From positions 751,911 through 815,910 of the forward strand of contig WGLP01000003.1 of NCBI GenBank assembly GCA_016125505.1: 64,000 nt of DNA, in the 5' to 3' direction. The notes below the pieces were generated by a model. That model had not been told where the DNA came from. It ran no database searches and saw only the letters and a list, made by a program, of their open reading frames with translations. The position numbers and the translations under genes are program-made. The DNA comes from Gammaproteobacteria bacterium (GTDB lineage Bacteria; Pseudomonadota; Gammaproteobacteria; UBA6429; Thiohalophilaceae). Shown here one piece after another: positions 26,424 through 38,416 of the stretch (position 1 is its first letter; each line of letters starts with the position of its first letter).

Positions 26424-27488
26424 ATGCCCCTCGAGAAACTCAAGATTTCCTCTTTGAGGAATATTTCCGACGCAAATTTTGGTTTTTCCAAAGGTATTAA
26501 TGTCATTGCCGGTCCTAATGCCAGTGGCAAGACTAGTCTTCTGGAGGCCATTTCCCTGCTTTGCCGAGGCCGGTCATTTCGGACATCTCGTGTTGATCAG
26601 CTTATTCAACATAATCATGAACAGTTGCTCGTGGTTGGTGAGATTCGTGACGATGGGCGCTTGCATGTTTTGGGTTACGCCCGGGAAAACAAGAAATCGA
26701 TTGTCAAACTGGACGGGAGTTTGCTGAGCCGGAGTACGGATCTTATCGCGCTTCAGGCATTGCATGTGATTACCCCAGAATCCCATGAAATTCTCGAGCA
26801 GGGGCCGAAGATGCGCCGCCAGTATCTGGATTGGGGGGTGTTCCACGTGAAACCAGGCTATCTGGCCTGCTGGCAGCGGTATCATCGTGTATTACGCCAG
26901 CGCAATCATGTTCTTCGTCAAGGGGGTGGGCGAGAAGCTGTCCAGGCATGGGATAAACCCCTTCTGGATGAAGCTACAGCACTGCACTCCCATCGGCTCG
27001 CTTACCTGGAGTCATTGACTCCAGCACTGAGCCAATACGGCCAACTGCTTCTGGAGATGGAAGTAGAGTTTCGTTATCGGCCTGGCTGGAATCAGGCGAG
27101 TGAAAGTTTTGCTCAGCAACTTCGGCGGGATTTTGCACAGGACCAGGAGCGTGGCTTTACCCAAAGCGGGCCACACCGTGCGGATATTCACGTTACTATC
27201 AATGGACACTCGGTCAGGCAAATACTCTCTCGCGGACAGCAAAAATTGCTGGTTTGTACGATGTATCTGGCGCAAGTAGCAAGTGCACCAAGGCCAGGGA
27301 TATTGCTAATTGATGATTTGCCAGCTGAACTGGACCCAATTAGGCGCGAAAAGCTGATCTCAGCGGCTGCCGATACAGGGGCTCAGTTGTTTGTGACTGC
27401 GACAGAATCAAATCTGCTGCCTGTAGACCAGTGGAAAGAGAAAAAAGTGTTTCACGTGGAACACGGTCAATTTCACGAAGTGGTATAA
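26424..27488 (+). CDS. recF: DNA replication and repair protein RecF
   Basis: A 354-residue SMC-like ATPase. Walker A is GPNASGKTSLLEAI, the ABC signature LSRGQQKLLVC, and Walker B ILLIDDLPAELD. RecF loads RecA at gaps with RecO and RecR. The ATG at 26424 (MPLEKLKISSLRN) fits the family; an in-frame TTG at 26409, immediately after the dnaN stop, would add five residues. Confidence 0.97.
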   Translation: MPLEKLKISSLRNISDANFGFSKGINVIAGPNASGKTSLLEAISLLCRGRSFRTSRVDQLIQHNHEQLLVVGEIRDDGRLHVLGYARENKKSIVKLDGSLLSRSTDLIALQALHVITPESHEILEQGPKMRRQYLDWGVFHVKPGYLACWQRYHRVLRQRNHVLRQGGGREAVQAWDKPLLDEATALHSHRLAYLESLTPALSQYGQLLLEMEVEFRYRPGWNQASESFAQQLRRDFAQDQERGFTQSGPHRADIHVTINGHSVRQILSRGQQKLLVCTMYLAQVASAPRPGILLIDDLPAELDPIRREKLISAAADTGAQLFVTATESNLLPVDQWKEKKVFHVEHGQFHEVV

Positions 27489-29948
<2,460 letters not shown>

Positions 29949-29967
29949 TGCTGTCTGGATAAGGTTA

Positions 29968-29997
29968 TGAAAAAGGGGGCCATAGGCTCCCTTTTTT
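29968..29997. terminator. bidirectional intrinsic terminator
   Basis: An A run, GGGGGCC, loop ATA, GGCTCCC and a T run form a stem with one mismatch between the convergent gyrB and acyltransferase genes; the A and T runs let it work in both directions. Confidence 0.8.
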
Positions 29998-30718
29998 ATT
30001 GCGCGGTATATTGACCCTGAGTGATCTGCGGCATCTGCGTCTCAATCCATTGCCGTGCCTCTTCCAGAATAGCTTCCGGCTTTTTGCCTTTGGTTTCGAT
30101 GGGCGGTCCGACGCGCACGGTGATGACACCGGGCCGTTTGATGAAGCCTTTGCGGCGCCAGAATTCGCCGGCGTTATGCGCCACCGGGATCACCGGGTAT
30201 CCACTCTCGGCCGCCAACACGGCGCCCCCGATGCGATACCGTCCCGGACCGGTGGCCTGGGTGCGGGTGCCCTCGGGAAATATCACAACACTCAGGCCTT
30301 CCTGCAGACGCCGGATTCCACCTTGGACCAGCTGCTGAACGGCCTTTTTACCCGTTCCCCGCTGAATCGAGATCGGTTTCATCGCGGCGAGGCCCCAGCC
30401 AAAAAAAGGTAGCCACAGGAGCTCGGATTTAAAGACAAAGCTGATCGGTGGAAAGATAAGTTGCAGGATGTAGGTTTCCCAGGTGGACTGGTGTTTACTG
30501 AAGATGATCGCCGGTGCCTGGATATGTTCCTGGCCTTCGACCTTGTAGTCGATGCCACAGAGCATGGTCAGCGCAGAGACGATCGAACGCGCATAGACAT
30601 TGATGATGTTGTAACGCCATGCGTAAGGAAATGGAAAAAGTAAAAAGACCATGGTGCCTGTGAGCATGGTCGAGAAGATCATATAAACACTAAACAACAG
30701 GGAACGCAAAAACAGCAT
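29996..30718 (-). CDS. plsC: 1-acyl-sn-glycerol-3-phosphate acyltransferase (PlsC family)
   Basis: A 240-residue membrane enzyme with two N-terminal hydrophobic segments. The first acyltransferase block is IIFSKHQSTWETY, in which the usual HX4D is HX4E, a variant seen in related proteobacterial enzymes; the glycerol-phosphate block FPEGTRTQ is complete, and IPVAHNAGEFW is the fourth. It transfers an acyl chain to lysophosphatidic acid at the inner membrane. Its start overlaps the gmhB stop (TAATG). The place between gyrB and gmhB-glyS-glyQ matches the hdtS/plsC gene of pseudomonads. Confidence 0.9.
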   Translation of the reverse strand: MLFLRSLLFSVYMIFSTMLTGTMVFLLFPFPYAWRYNIINVYARSIVSALTMLCGIDYKVEGQEHIQAPAIIFSKHQSTWETYILQLIFPPISFVFKSELLWLPFFGWGLAAMKPISIQRGTGKKAVQQLVQGGIRRLQEGLSVVIFPEGTRTQATGPGRYRIGGAVLAAESGYPVIPVAHNAGEFWRRKGFIKRPGVITVRVGPPIETKGKKPEAILEEARQWIETQMPQITQGQYTAQ

Positions 30719-31260
30719 TACAACTGACCTTCTAGCAGGTGATCGACATATGCTGCCAAATCCGGGAAGACTGGTACGCCGGGGAGCCCGTCACTTTTAG
30801 CCAGTGTGCGCTCGCCTTTACCGGTGCGCACCAGCACGGGCGCGGCGCCAACCTGCTGCGCTGCCTGTAGATCACGCAAGGAGTCACCGACAGCCGGTAC
30901 ACCAAAAAGGTCGATCTCCAGTCGTTGAGCGATTTCTTCGAAGAGTCCGGGTTGAGGCTTGCGACAATGGCACCTGTCATCGGGTCCGTGCGGACAAAAA
31001 AAGATCCCGTCAATGCGGCCCCCAAAGGCACTCAACTGGCGTTTGAGTTTGTCATGGATCTGGTTCAGTGCGTCCATTGTAAACAAGCCGCGCGCAATGC
31101 CGGACTGGTTGGTGGCAACCAGCACCATATAGCCGGCATGATTCAGCCGTGCGATGGCCTCGAGGGAACCGCGAATGGGAATGAACTCATCCGGAGATTT
31201 GATGAAGGCGTCGGAGTCTTCGTTGATGACGCCGTCCCTGTCGAGGATGACCAGTTTCAT
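30718..31260 (-). CDS. gmhB: D-glycero-beta-D-manno-heptose-1,7-bisphosphate 7-phosphatase
   Basis: This 180-residue HAD-superfamily phosphatase has DRDGVINED with the nucleophile and acid/base Asp pair, VATNQSG as motif II, and CPHGPDDRCHCRKPQPG with the zinc-binding Cys/His group peculiar to GmhB. It removes the 7-phosphate in the ADP-heptose pathway for the LPS inner core. It overlaps plsC by one base and lies four bases after the MazG-like gene. Confidence 0.94.
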   Translation of the reverse strand: MKLVILDRDGVINEDSDAFIKSPDEFIPIRGSLEAIARLNHAGYMVLVATNQSGIARGLFTMDALNQIHDKLKRQLSAFGGRIDGIFFCPHGPDDRCHCRKPQPGLFEEIAQRLEIDLFGVPAVGDSLRDLQAAQQVGAAPVLVRTGKGERTLAKSDGLPGVPVFPDLAAYVDHLLEGQL

Positions 31261-31263
31261 CGC

Positions 31264-31599
31264 CTATTTTTCACGAAACTCGGAGACGCGGATACGGCCA
31301 TTAATCATCTTTGATTCTCGCTGCATGATCTTGTCCATCTTGTTCCAGAAGGCCTCTTTGAGATCAAAATCGGCGGCGATCCCGGTACCGATTAACAGAA
31401 TAAACAAATCCGCAACTTCTTCAGCAAGGACCTGCTTATCACGTCCCTTGGTGACACACTCGGCGATCTCGCCCAGCTCTTCCGTCATCAAGGCCACGCG
31501 ATACAACATGTCTTCGCCGCCGGTGTTTTTGAAATCGTGCTTGTCGTGAAAGGCCTGCACGGCGGCCAGCATGTCTTGATAAGCATCGGAATGTGTCAT
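31264..31599 (-). CDS. MazG-like nucleotide pyrophosphohydrolase
   Basis: This 111-residue all-alpha protein has the MazG metal-binding motifs MTEELGEIAE and EEVADLFILL. Short single-domain forms hydrolyse dNTPs or related nucleotides to monophosphates and pyrophosphate. The start has a good ribosome binding site (AAGGACATCCAC before ATG). It lies between glyS and gmhB on the same strand, probably one operon. Substrate preference is unknown. Confidence 0.82.
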   Translation of the reverse strand: MTHSDAYQDMLAAVQAFHDKHDFKNTGGEDMLYRVALMTEELGEIAECVTKGRDKQVLAEEVADLFILLIGTGIAADFDLKEAFWNKMDKIMQRESKMINGRIRVSEFREK

Positions 31600-31608
31600 G
31601 TGGATGTC

Positions 31609-33690
31609 CTAACCGGTACCTTGCAACTGGGAAATATCTGCAACCTGCAGGAACAGATTACGCAAACGCGATAACAGGGCCAGACGGTTTTGACGCAAGG
31701 CCTGGTTATCCACCATCACCATCACGTCATCAAAAAAGGAATCAACGTTACTGCGCAATGCCGCCAGTTGATGGAGTATCTCGGTGTAATTGCGATCAGC
31801 GATCAAGGGTGCGACCTGCTCGCTTAGCTCCTGAACCTGTTTCGCCAAGGCCTTTTCAGCAGTGCTTTCCAGTAAGCCTTCGTCGACAGTTGCCGGGATG
31901 GCCTCATCGGTCTTTTTCAGGATATTCGAGATGCGCTTATTGGCGGCAGACAGGCTTTCCGCCTCCACCAATTGTCGGAAGGCATTGACCGCCAGCACGC
32001 GTGCATTGAAATCATTGGGTTGCGTCGGACGCTGACTGAAGACCGATTCGAATACGTCCAGTTTGATGTCCTGGCTGGTGTAATAAACCCGCAGACGTTC
32101 CAGAATAAAATCTATCGTCGCATCGATCGCCTTTTTGGCCTTCACATCCTTCGGGAAATGTTCCGCCGCGGTACTGAGCAGCGGCATCAAATCCAGCGCC
32201 AGATCATGTTCGACCATGCACCGCAACACGCCCAGGGCGGCGCGGCGTAGCGCATAGGGGTCTTTATCACCGGTGGGTAACTGACCGACTGCAATAATGC
32301 CGAGCAAGGTATCCAGACGATCGGCAATGGCAACGGCCTGACCGGTTTTCGTCTGTGGCAGTTGATCGCCGGCAAAACGCGGCATGTAGTGCTCATCGAT
32401 AGCACGGGCGACATCGCCGGGCTCGCCGTCGTGCTGCGCATAGTAACGGCCCATGACGCCCTGCAATTCAGGAAACTCGCCCACCATGGCGGTCATCAGG
32501 TCGCACTTACACAATTCCGCGGCACGCAATGCCTGCAGCTTGTCGCCATCGATCTGCATAGCAATCGTCTCGGCGAGTCTGGCAACGCGTTGGGTCTTGT
32601 CGTACAGCGTGCCCAGTTGTTTTTGGAAGACGACGCTTTTGAGCTGTTCGAGACGGGACGCCAGCGCCTGTTTGCGATCCTGATTCCAGAAGAACTCGGC
32701 ATCGGCGAAACGCGGGCGGATAACGCGCTCATTTCCTTCACGGACCTTGTCGGGATCGCGGCTTTCGATGTTGCTGATGGTGATAAAGTGCGCTAGCAGC
32801 TTGCCTTGCTTGTCGAGTACATGAAAATATTTCTGATTGGCGGACATGGTGGAAATGAGCGCTTCCTGTGGCACCTGCAGAAAACGTTGTTCGAAATTGC
32901 CAATTACGGCCACCGGCCATTCGACCATGGATGTCACTTCATCCAGCAGATCTTTATCGATCACCGCGACGCCGTTAAGCTGGTGTGCGGCCTGTTCGAC
33001 CTGGCCACGAATGGTTTCGCGCCGGCGTGCAAAGTCCGCAATAACCTTGCCCTCGCTTTCCAACAGCACTTCGTACTCCGCGGGCGCCGGGATGTAAATC
33101 GACTTGTTGTGTAGAAACCGATGTCCCCGGGTTTCGCGGTTACTTTGCACACTCAGGATCGTGTCGTCGATGACATCGTCACCGAACAACAGCACTATCC
33201 AGTGCACAGGGCGTACGAATTGCGCGTCGAGATCCGCCCAGCGCATGCGCTTGGGGATCGGCAGCTTGTTCAGCGCATCGTTGACCATGGCGGGGATCAA
33301 TGTCGAGGTCGCTGCCCCTGACTCGCGTGCGCGATACACCAGCCAACTGCCTTTATCCGTTTCCAGTTTGTCCAAGGCAGATACCTCGACACCACAGGAA
33401 TTGGCAAAACCCAGGGCAGCCTTGCTGGGATTACCCTGATCATCGAAGGCGGCCTGCAAGGCCGGTCCGCGGCGTTCAATGTCTTTATCCGCCTGATGTG
33501 TCTGCAGTTCACGCACTAACAGGGCAAGACGTCGAGGTGAGGCAAACGCGTGGACGGATGCAAAGCCGAGCCCGGCCTGCTCCAGGTTGGCTTGCATTGC
33601 TTCGGTAAAGGCCGTTGACAGCCGCAATAACGCTTTGGGCGGCAACTCTTCGGTGCCGATTTCGATCAAGAGATCTCGCACCTCACTCAC
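31609..33690 (-). CDS. glyS: glycine--tRNA ligase beta subunit
   Basis: A 693-residue beta subunit of the bacterial tetrameric glycyl-tRNA synthetase. It begins [16 protein letters not shown] and has the HD-like domain and a C-terminal anticodon-binding domain (FDSVM-type [11 protein letters not shown] and [19 protein letters not shown] is near the end). It reads from GTG at 33690, which overlaps the glyQ stop by four bases (GTGA), so the two subunits are translationally coupled. Confidence 0.97.
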   Translation of the reverse strand: MSEVRDLLIEIGTEELPPKALLRLSTAFTEAMQANLEQAGLGFASVHAFASPRRLALLVRELQTHQADKDIERRGPALQAAFDDQGNPSKAALGFANSCGVEVSALDKLETDKGSWLVYRARESGAATSTLIPAMVNDALNKLPIPKRMRWADLDAQFVRPVHWIVLLFGDDVIDDTILSVQSNRETRGHRFLHNKSIYIPAPAEYEVLLESEGKVIADFARRRETIRGQVEQAAHQLNGVAVIDKDLLDEVTSMVEWPVAVIGNFEQRFLQVPQEALISTMSANQKYFHVLDKQGKLLAHFITISNIESRDPDKVREGNERVIRPRFADAEFFWNQDRKQALASRLEQLKSVVFQKQLGTLYDKTQRVARLAETIAMQIDGDKLQALRAAELCKCDLMTAMVGEFPELQGVMGRYYAQHDGEPGDVARAIDEHYMPRFAGDQLPQTKTGQAVAIADRLDTLLGIIAVGQLPTGDKDPYALRRAALGVLRCMVEHDLALDLMPLLSTAAEHFPKDVKAKKAIDATIDFILERLRVYYTSQDIKLDVFESVFSQRPTQPNDFNARVLAVNAFRQLVEAESLSAANKRISNILKKTDEAIPATVDEGLLESTAEKALAKQVQELSEQVAPLIADRNYTEILHQLAALRSNVDSFFDDVMVMVDNQALRQNRLALLSRLRNLFLQVADISQLQGTG

Positions 33691-34619
33691 GGATGGCCTC
33701 CCTTCACGCTTTCACACATGGGAAAGCCGAGGGCTTCGCGAGCGGCATAAAACGCCTCCGCGACGTCCCGGGCGAGGTTGCGTATTCTTAATATATAGTG
33801 CTGACGTTCGGTTACCGAGATGGCGCGCCTGGCATCGAGTAAATTAAAAGTATGTGATGCCTTCATGACTTGTTCATAGGCAGGCAAAGGCAGGCCGTCT
33901 TCGATGAGTGCCTTGCTTTGTGTCTCGCAGGTATCAAACCATTGGAACAGCACCTTGGTATCAGCCTTTTCGAAATTGTAAGTGGACTGTTCCACTTCGT
34001 TCTGATGAAACACGTCACCGTAGGTAACGCGCCCTAAGGGTCCATCCGCCCAAACCAGATCAAACAAACTCTCCTTGGCCTGCAAGTACATGGCAATGCG
34101 TTCCAGACCGTAGGTGATCTCGCCCGTCACCGGTTTGCAGTCGAGACCGCCGACTTGCTGAAAATACGTGAACTGGGTGACTTCCATGCCATTGAGCCAG
34201 ACCTCCCAGCCCAGGCCCCAGGCCCCCAAAGTCGGTGACTCCCAGTTGTCTTCCACGAAACGGATGTCGTGAACCAAAGGGTCGATACCCAGGGCCCGCA
34301 GCGAATTCAGGTACAGTTCTTGAATGTCTAACGGTGAGGGTTTGATGACAACCTGGAACTGATAGTAATGCTGCAAACGATTGGGATTTTCGCCATAACG
34401 GCCATCAGTGGGGCGACGGCAGGGCTGCACGTAGGCTGCGCTCCAGGGTTCCGGCCCAATGGCGCGCAAAAAGGTCGCCGGGTGAAACGTGCCCGCGCCC
34501 ATTTCCATATCGTAGGGTTGCTGCAGCACACAGCCCTGCTCTGCCCAATAGTGCTGCAGGGCCAGAATCAAACCCTGAAAGGTCGCCGGTGCCTGACGGT
34601 TAATAGTTGTGCTCGACAA
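33687..34619 (-). CDS. glyQ: glycine--tRNA ligase alpha subunit
   Basis: This 310-residue class II catalytic subunit has [39 protein letters not shown] and [10 protein letters not shown]. It charges tRNA-Gly together with GlyS. The conserved N-terminus ([13 protein letters not shown]) is reached from a TTG at 34619, with TTTTGGAG 6 bases upstream as ribosome binding site; no ATG or GTG is available at the right place. It is divergent from the gene at 34771. Confidence 0.96.
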   Translation of the reverse strand: MSSTTINRQAPATFQGLILALQHYWAEQGCVLQQPYDMEMGAGTFHPATFLRAIGPEPWSAAYVQPCRRPTDGRYGENPNRLQHYYQFQVVIKPSPLDIQELYLNSLRALGIDPLVHDIRFVEDNWESPTLGAWGLGWEVWLNGMEVTQFTYFQQVGGLDCKPVTGEITYGLERIAMYLQAKESLFDLVWADGPLGRVTYGDVFHQNEVEQSTYNFEKADTKVLFQWFDTCETQSKALIEDGLPLPAYEQVMKASHTFNLLDARRAISVTERQHYILRIRNLARDVAEAFYAAREALGFPMCESVKGGHP

Positions 34620-34770
34620 GACTGCTCCAAAACAAAAAACGACTGGAAAACAGTGGATTATACCGGCGAAACGACGCCCTGTAAGGGCTGAAGAAAAATT
34701 TGTATGTGTCTACGCTTTAAATACGCAGGCACCTTTGGACGCTGTAACGTGTATATCGGAGGTAAGCGAC

Positions 34771-35343
34771 ATGGCAAAGCTGTTCGTGGAACAAGAAGCT
34801 ACCGCCCAGTGGCATGATCTGGTCAAGGAGGCGGAGGCTTTCAATGGCGTACACCTGGACGAAGAGCTGGAGAGCTATCTGGTGTTTTTACTGATGCGCT
34901 ATACCGGCAGGCCGGAATTGGCCGCGAAGGTCATGGCCCTGGACTATCTCCATGGCGCCCAGACGGCGGGCAGCGAGCGTCGCGAGAAAATGCGGGACGT
35001 GGGTGACCAGTGCCTGCTCTTTTCTGGTTTATTCCCCAAACGTGCAGAGAAAAGACGCGTTCGTGTCAGCTATTACGTCGATCTTGGGCGAACAGCATAC
35101 CATAATGTTGCAGAAGCAGCTCAAGCCGCCATGGCGGAAATGTTCCACCATCTCTCGGACTCGTTTGTCTCTTTGATGGATACCTTGCAGGCCATGCGCA
35201 GCATGCATGCACGGGACCAGCAGCTGGACCCACTCCATGCCTTAGACCTGTTACAGGATACTGGCAGTCAGCGCGCGCGCACTATTTTAGGGCAAACAAC
35301 CCAGGCCATTCCCCTGGTGATCCCCTCGCGCACGCGGCACTGA
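34771..35343 (+). CDS. conserved hypothetical protein, mostly helical
   Basis: A protein of 190 residues starting MAKLFVEQEATAQWHDLVKE, with a clear CGGAGGT ribosome binding site; the open frame upstream to 34609 lacks coding character. It has no signal peptide or membrane helix. The pattern LDEELESYLVFLLMRYTGRPELA and GDQCLLFSGLFPKRAEKRR suggests a compact helical protein; a C-terminal part follows HALDLLQDTGSQRARTILG. I do not recognise a named family. It is divergent from glyQ and convergent, one base apart, with a diguanylate cyclase gene. Confidence 0.75.
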   Translation: MAKLFVEQEATAQWHDLVKEAEAFNGVHLDEELESYLVFLLMRYTGRPELAAKVMALDYLHGAQTAGSERREKMRDVGDQCLLFSGLFPKRAEKRRVRVSYYVDLGRTAYHNVAEAAQAAMAEMFHHLSDSFVSLMDTLQAMRSMHARDQQLDPLHALDLLQDTGSQRARTILGQTTQAIPLVIPSRTRH

Positions 35344-36420
35344 CTAGTGACAAACGACCCGGTTACGCCCTATCTGTTTTGCCTGATATAAGGCGCTGTC
35401 CGCTCGCTCGATGAGATCATCGATTTTTTCGTTGGGGTGGGCCTGGGTACAGCCAATGCTCACGGTCAGAGGGATGTCTTCGCCGTTGTAGCTGAAGACT
35501 TGTTGCTGGGTTGCTTCACGGATACGATCGAGCACGGATTCCGCCTCTTCCAGATCGATGCCCACCAAAATCAATAAAAATTCCTCGCCACCGAAACGTC
35601 CAAAATAATCCTGTTCGCGGACACGGTGACAAACGACTCGACTGAATTCGTATAACACCTTGTCGCCGACAAGGTGACCGAAATTATCGTTGACGGTCTT
35701 GAAGTGATCCAGATCCATCAGGGCAATGCTGAGATGGCGCCCGGGCTGGCGAGACAACTGGGCCAGCTGCTTATTGAGATTCTCCAGGATGAATCGGCGG
35801 CTGAGGGCCCCCGTTAAGGTATCGTGCATTAATTGCGAATGCAGATCGTCGCGTTCACGCTCCACCGCCTCCAGCGAGGAAGAAAGGAGGTCGTTACGCC
35901 TGTTATTGTAGGCGTCGATGGCAAGCGAGATGTCCAGCTGCACGATTTTGCGGATCGGGCGCACGTATTCTGAAAGAGTCCGTGGGAGTAATCGTTGGGT
36001 TGGAATGCAGGCGACGATCAGCTCTTCCAGCTTGCGATAGGCCGCAAGGTAAAGGTCCATGGGTAGTCCGATACGTTCATGCGCCACACCCACGCGCAGA
36101 CGATACTCGAAGTAGCCCAGGGTATCGAATGCGATGCCAAAGCTGTTAAGGTATTCTTGTTGTGAGGATTTAAGCCGCAACAAACGTTCCTCATTACCAA
36201 GAAAGGCCTGCATGACAGGAAAACCCAGCAAAAAATCGTAAAATCCATCCATGATTTGCTCGACATTGGGCCGAATCGCAAGATGCTGCACTTCTTCCAG
36301 GATAGCGCTGTCGCTATCACCCAATTCCATAAGAGAGAGACGATGGCGAATTAATTGCGCGTCAAACCCGAACTGCTGGCATAAATGTGCAATTGGCTGA
36401 ATGGAATCCGTTGTAACCAT
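35344..36420 (-). CDS. diguanylate cyclase with globin-type sensor domain
   Basis: The 358-residue protein starts MVTTDSIQPIAHLCQQFG; a TTG 14 codons upstream was rejected. The N-terminal half, with FYDFLLGFPVMQAFLGNEE and LRVGVAHERIGLPMDLYLAAY, looks like a protoglobin sensor; His in VGVAHERIG would be the haem ligand. A helical linker leads to a GGDEF domain with DTLTGALSRRF, DLDHFKTVNDNFGH and the intact active site FGGEEF. REQD five residues before the GGEEF is the product-inhibition I-site. It should make c-di-GMP in response to oxygen or another gas. The haem role is inferred. Confidence 0.88.
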   Translation of the reverse strand: MVTTDSIQPIAHLCQQFGFDAQLIRHRLSLMELGDSDSAILEEVQHLAIRPNVEQIMDGFYDFLLGFPVMQAFLGNEERLLRLKSSQQEYLNSFGIAFDTLGYFEYRLRVGVAHERIGLPMDLYLAAYRKLEELIVACIPTQRLLPRTLSEYVRPIRKIVQLDISLAIDAYNNRRNDLLSSSLEAVERERDDLHSQLMHDTLTGALSRRFILENLNKQLAQLSRQPGRHLSIALMDLDHFKTVNDNFGHLVGDKVLYEFSRVVCHRVREQDYFGRFGGEEFLLILVGIDLEEAESVLDRIREATQQQVFSYNGEDIPLTVSIGCTQAHPNEKIDDLIERADSALYQAKQIGRNRVVCH

Positions 36421-36519
36421 AAATACCGCAAATAGAATGTGCCGATAATAGACAAGACGCAAAAATCTGGTGGGGAATTCCGGTTTTCTCGTACTACCAA
36501 TGAATTATACTGATCCGCT

Positions 36520-37341
36520 ATGCTAATAACCATTATTATCTTTGGGTTTTTAACTCGCCGGCCCTTCCTGGCGTTAGGCCTACTCGCCATCGTGCCCGGG
36601 GGCTTGGTATTCGCGTCGCCCCTGTCCGAGCAGGCCCTGATTGTTCATGCGGACAGCCTCGAATATCACGGCAAACGCGTACCCATCCCGATAAAGCGCC
36701 AGGACTTGATCAAGGTTTTCGGCACGCCCAGCCGGGAAGTTTACGATGCCGCGGGAAATGTGGTGATCTGGGATGACCTGGGGCTGAGTTGCTTCGGTTG
36801 CCAGAAGCCCAATCCCAAACCGGAGGAACTGGAGTACATGAGTCCGGATGAGATCAAGGCGTATAAACCCAATGATCAAGTCGGTGCATTGACGATTTAC
36901 GTGCGAAAATACGACCCATATGCGCATCGGGAAAAGAAATACGATCACGAGCCGCGCCTGCCCTTTCCGGGATACGTACGGTTGCAGGGTGTGGAACTCA
37001 ATGGCAGCACCAGCATTGAAGAGTTTATTGCCGATCGAAATGGCAAGCAGACTATATTGCTGCCGGATAACAGCTTCAGTTTTTATATTCGCTGCAAGCC
37101 CGCGCCGCAGGAAATCACTTTGTACACAATTCGCGACACCTACAGCGAGGATTACCTGAACATTTACGCCGTCAGCATTCGTAATGTGGGGCAGTTTTAT
37201 AAGAAACTGGCCTGTCGGGAAAATTTTGAAACGGAAGAGAAGCAACAGCTGGAACGTAAAAAGCTGGAAGAAGAAGAACTGAAACACCCAACGCCGCAAC
37301 GTAAATTACCCTTGCCAGTACCTGCGGGTGATGAGCATTAA
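36520..37341 (+). CDS. secreted hypothetical protein
   Basis: This 273-residue protein has an N-terminal hydrophobic export segment (FLALGLLAIVPGGLVFA). The first part, HADSLEYHGKRVPIPIKRQDL and FGTPSREVYDAAGNVVIWDD, resembles beta-rich domains used in envelope proteins; later parts are charged, and the last 45 residues are a Lys/Glu-rich helix followed by a Pro-rich end. No family was recognised with confidence. No ribosome binding site is visible before the ATG, while a TTATAC-like -10 box lies about 10 bases upstream, so the mRNA may be nearly leaderless. It precedes the sulfur-transfer gene set by 31 bases. Confidence 0.68.
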   Translation: MLITIIIFGFLTRRPFLALGLLAIVPGGLVFASPLSEQALIVHADSLEYHGKRVPIPIKRQDLIKVFGTPSREVYDAAGNVVIWDDLGLSCFGCQKPNPKPEELEYMSPDEIKAYKPNDQVGALTIYVRKYDPYAHREKKYDHEPRLPFPGYVRLQGVELNGSTSIEEFIADRNGKQTILLPDNSFSFYIRCKPAPQEITLYTIRDTYSEDYLNIYAVSIRNVGQFYKKLACRENFETEEKQQLERKKLEEEELKHPTPQRKLPLPVPAGDEH

Positions 37342-37372
37342 TAACAGTGAGTAGTACCGAATTTAATTGACG

Positions 37373-38416
37373 ATGACACAGCAACGTAAAGCAGTAACAC
37401 TGATCTCAGGCGGACTGGATTCCATGCTCGCGGCAAAAGTCGTGATGGAACAGGGTATCCACGTCGAGGGCATCAATTTTTTCACAGGTTTCTGCGTGGA
37501 AGGTCATACCCATGCGATCCGCGAAAAAGACAAGGCCAAGCCAAAACGTAACAACGCGTTGTGGGTTGCGGAGCAGTTGGGCATCAAGCTGCACATCATT
37601 GACGTGATCGAACCTTATAAGCAGGTCTTGCTGAATCCCAAACACGGTTACGGCGCCAATTTGAATCCCTGCCTGGACTGCAAATGTTTTATGGTAGGCC
37701 AGGCACTGCAGTGGATGCGCGATCACAATTTCGATTTCATCATCACCGGCGAAGTGATCGGCCAGCGTCCCATGTCGCAACGTGCCGATACGATGCCGGT
37801 GGTACAGGAAGAATCCGGCGCCGGCGATTTGTTATTGCGGCCACTGTGTGCAAAAAATTTACCGCCGACGCTACCCGAACGTGAGGGCTGGGTGGATCGC
37901 GAAAAGTTGTATGACTTCTCCGGCCGTTCGCGCAAACCGCAAATGGCGCTGGCGGCGCAGTACGGATTTACGGACTATGCAACGCCGGCAGGTGGCTGTT
38001 GTTTCCTGACCGATGAAAATTATTCGCGCAAGCTTACCGATTTGTGGCAGGCACGGCACAGCCGCGAATACGAACTGGACGATATCATGCTGCTCAAGGT
38101 GGGCCGCCACATTCGCCCCAGTGAAAAATTCAAATTGATCATCGGGCGTGAAGAAGGTGAGAACAAATTTCTCGAAGGCTATCGCAAGCAGTTTCTGCAT
38201 CTGCGCAGCACCAGTCATACCGGTCCGTTGGTCCTGATTGACGGTGAAGTCAATGAACAGGAGCTGCAGTTGGCTGCACGCATAACCGCGCGTTTCGGTC
38301 ACGGCAAAACCGCGGAGCATGTCGATGTCGAGGCCGTCTATCCAAACGGCAGCGTGCAGCAATTGCACGTTTCTCCCCTGCCACCGGATCAACTCAAACA
38401 GGAATGGTATATCTGA
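37373..38416 (+). CDS. PP-loop sulfurtransferase, MnmA/ThiI-like
   Basis: A 347-residue ATP pyrophosphatase. The PP-loop ISGGLDSMLAAKV is right at the N-terminus, and two cysteines in NPCLDCKCFM plus AGGCCFLTDE are placed for thio-transfer or metal binding. The fold resembles tRNA thiolation enzymes such as MnmA/ThiI, but lacks the THUMP domain and the full MnmA signature. A TusA-type sulfur carrier gene lies two genes downstream, which supports sulfur insertion into tRNA or another acceptor. Its stop overlaps the next start (TGATG). The exact target is unknown; an in-frame TTG at 37367 would add two residues. Confidence 0.82.
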   Translation: MTQQRKAVTLISGGLDSMLAAKVVMEQGIHVEGINFFTGFCVEGHTHAIREKDKAKPKRNNALWVAEQLGIKLHIIDVIEPYKQVLLNPKHGYGANLNPCLDCKCFMVGQALQWMRDHNFDFIITGEVIGQRPMSQRADTMPVVQEESGAGDLLLRPLCAKNLPPTLPEREGWVDREKLYDFSGRSRKPQMALAAQYGFTDYATPAGGCCFLTDENYSRKLTDLWQARHSREYELDDIMLLKVGRHIRPSEKFKLIIGREEGENKFLEGYRKQFLHLRSTSHTGPLVLIDGEVNEQELQLAARITARFGHGKTAEHVDVEAVYPNGSVQQLHVSPLPPDQLKQEWYI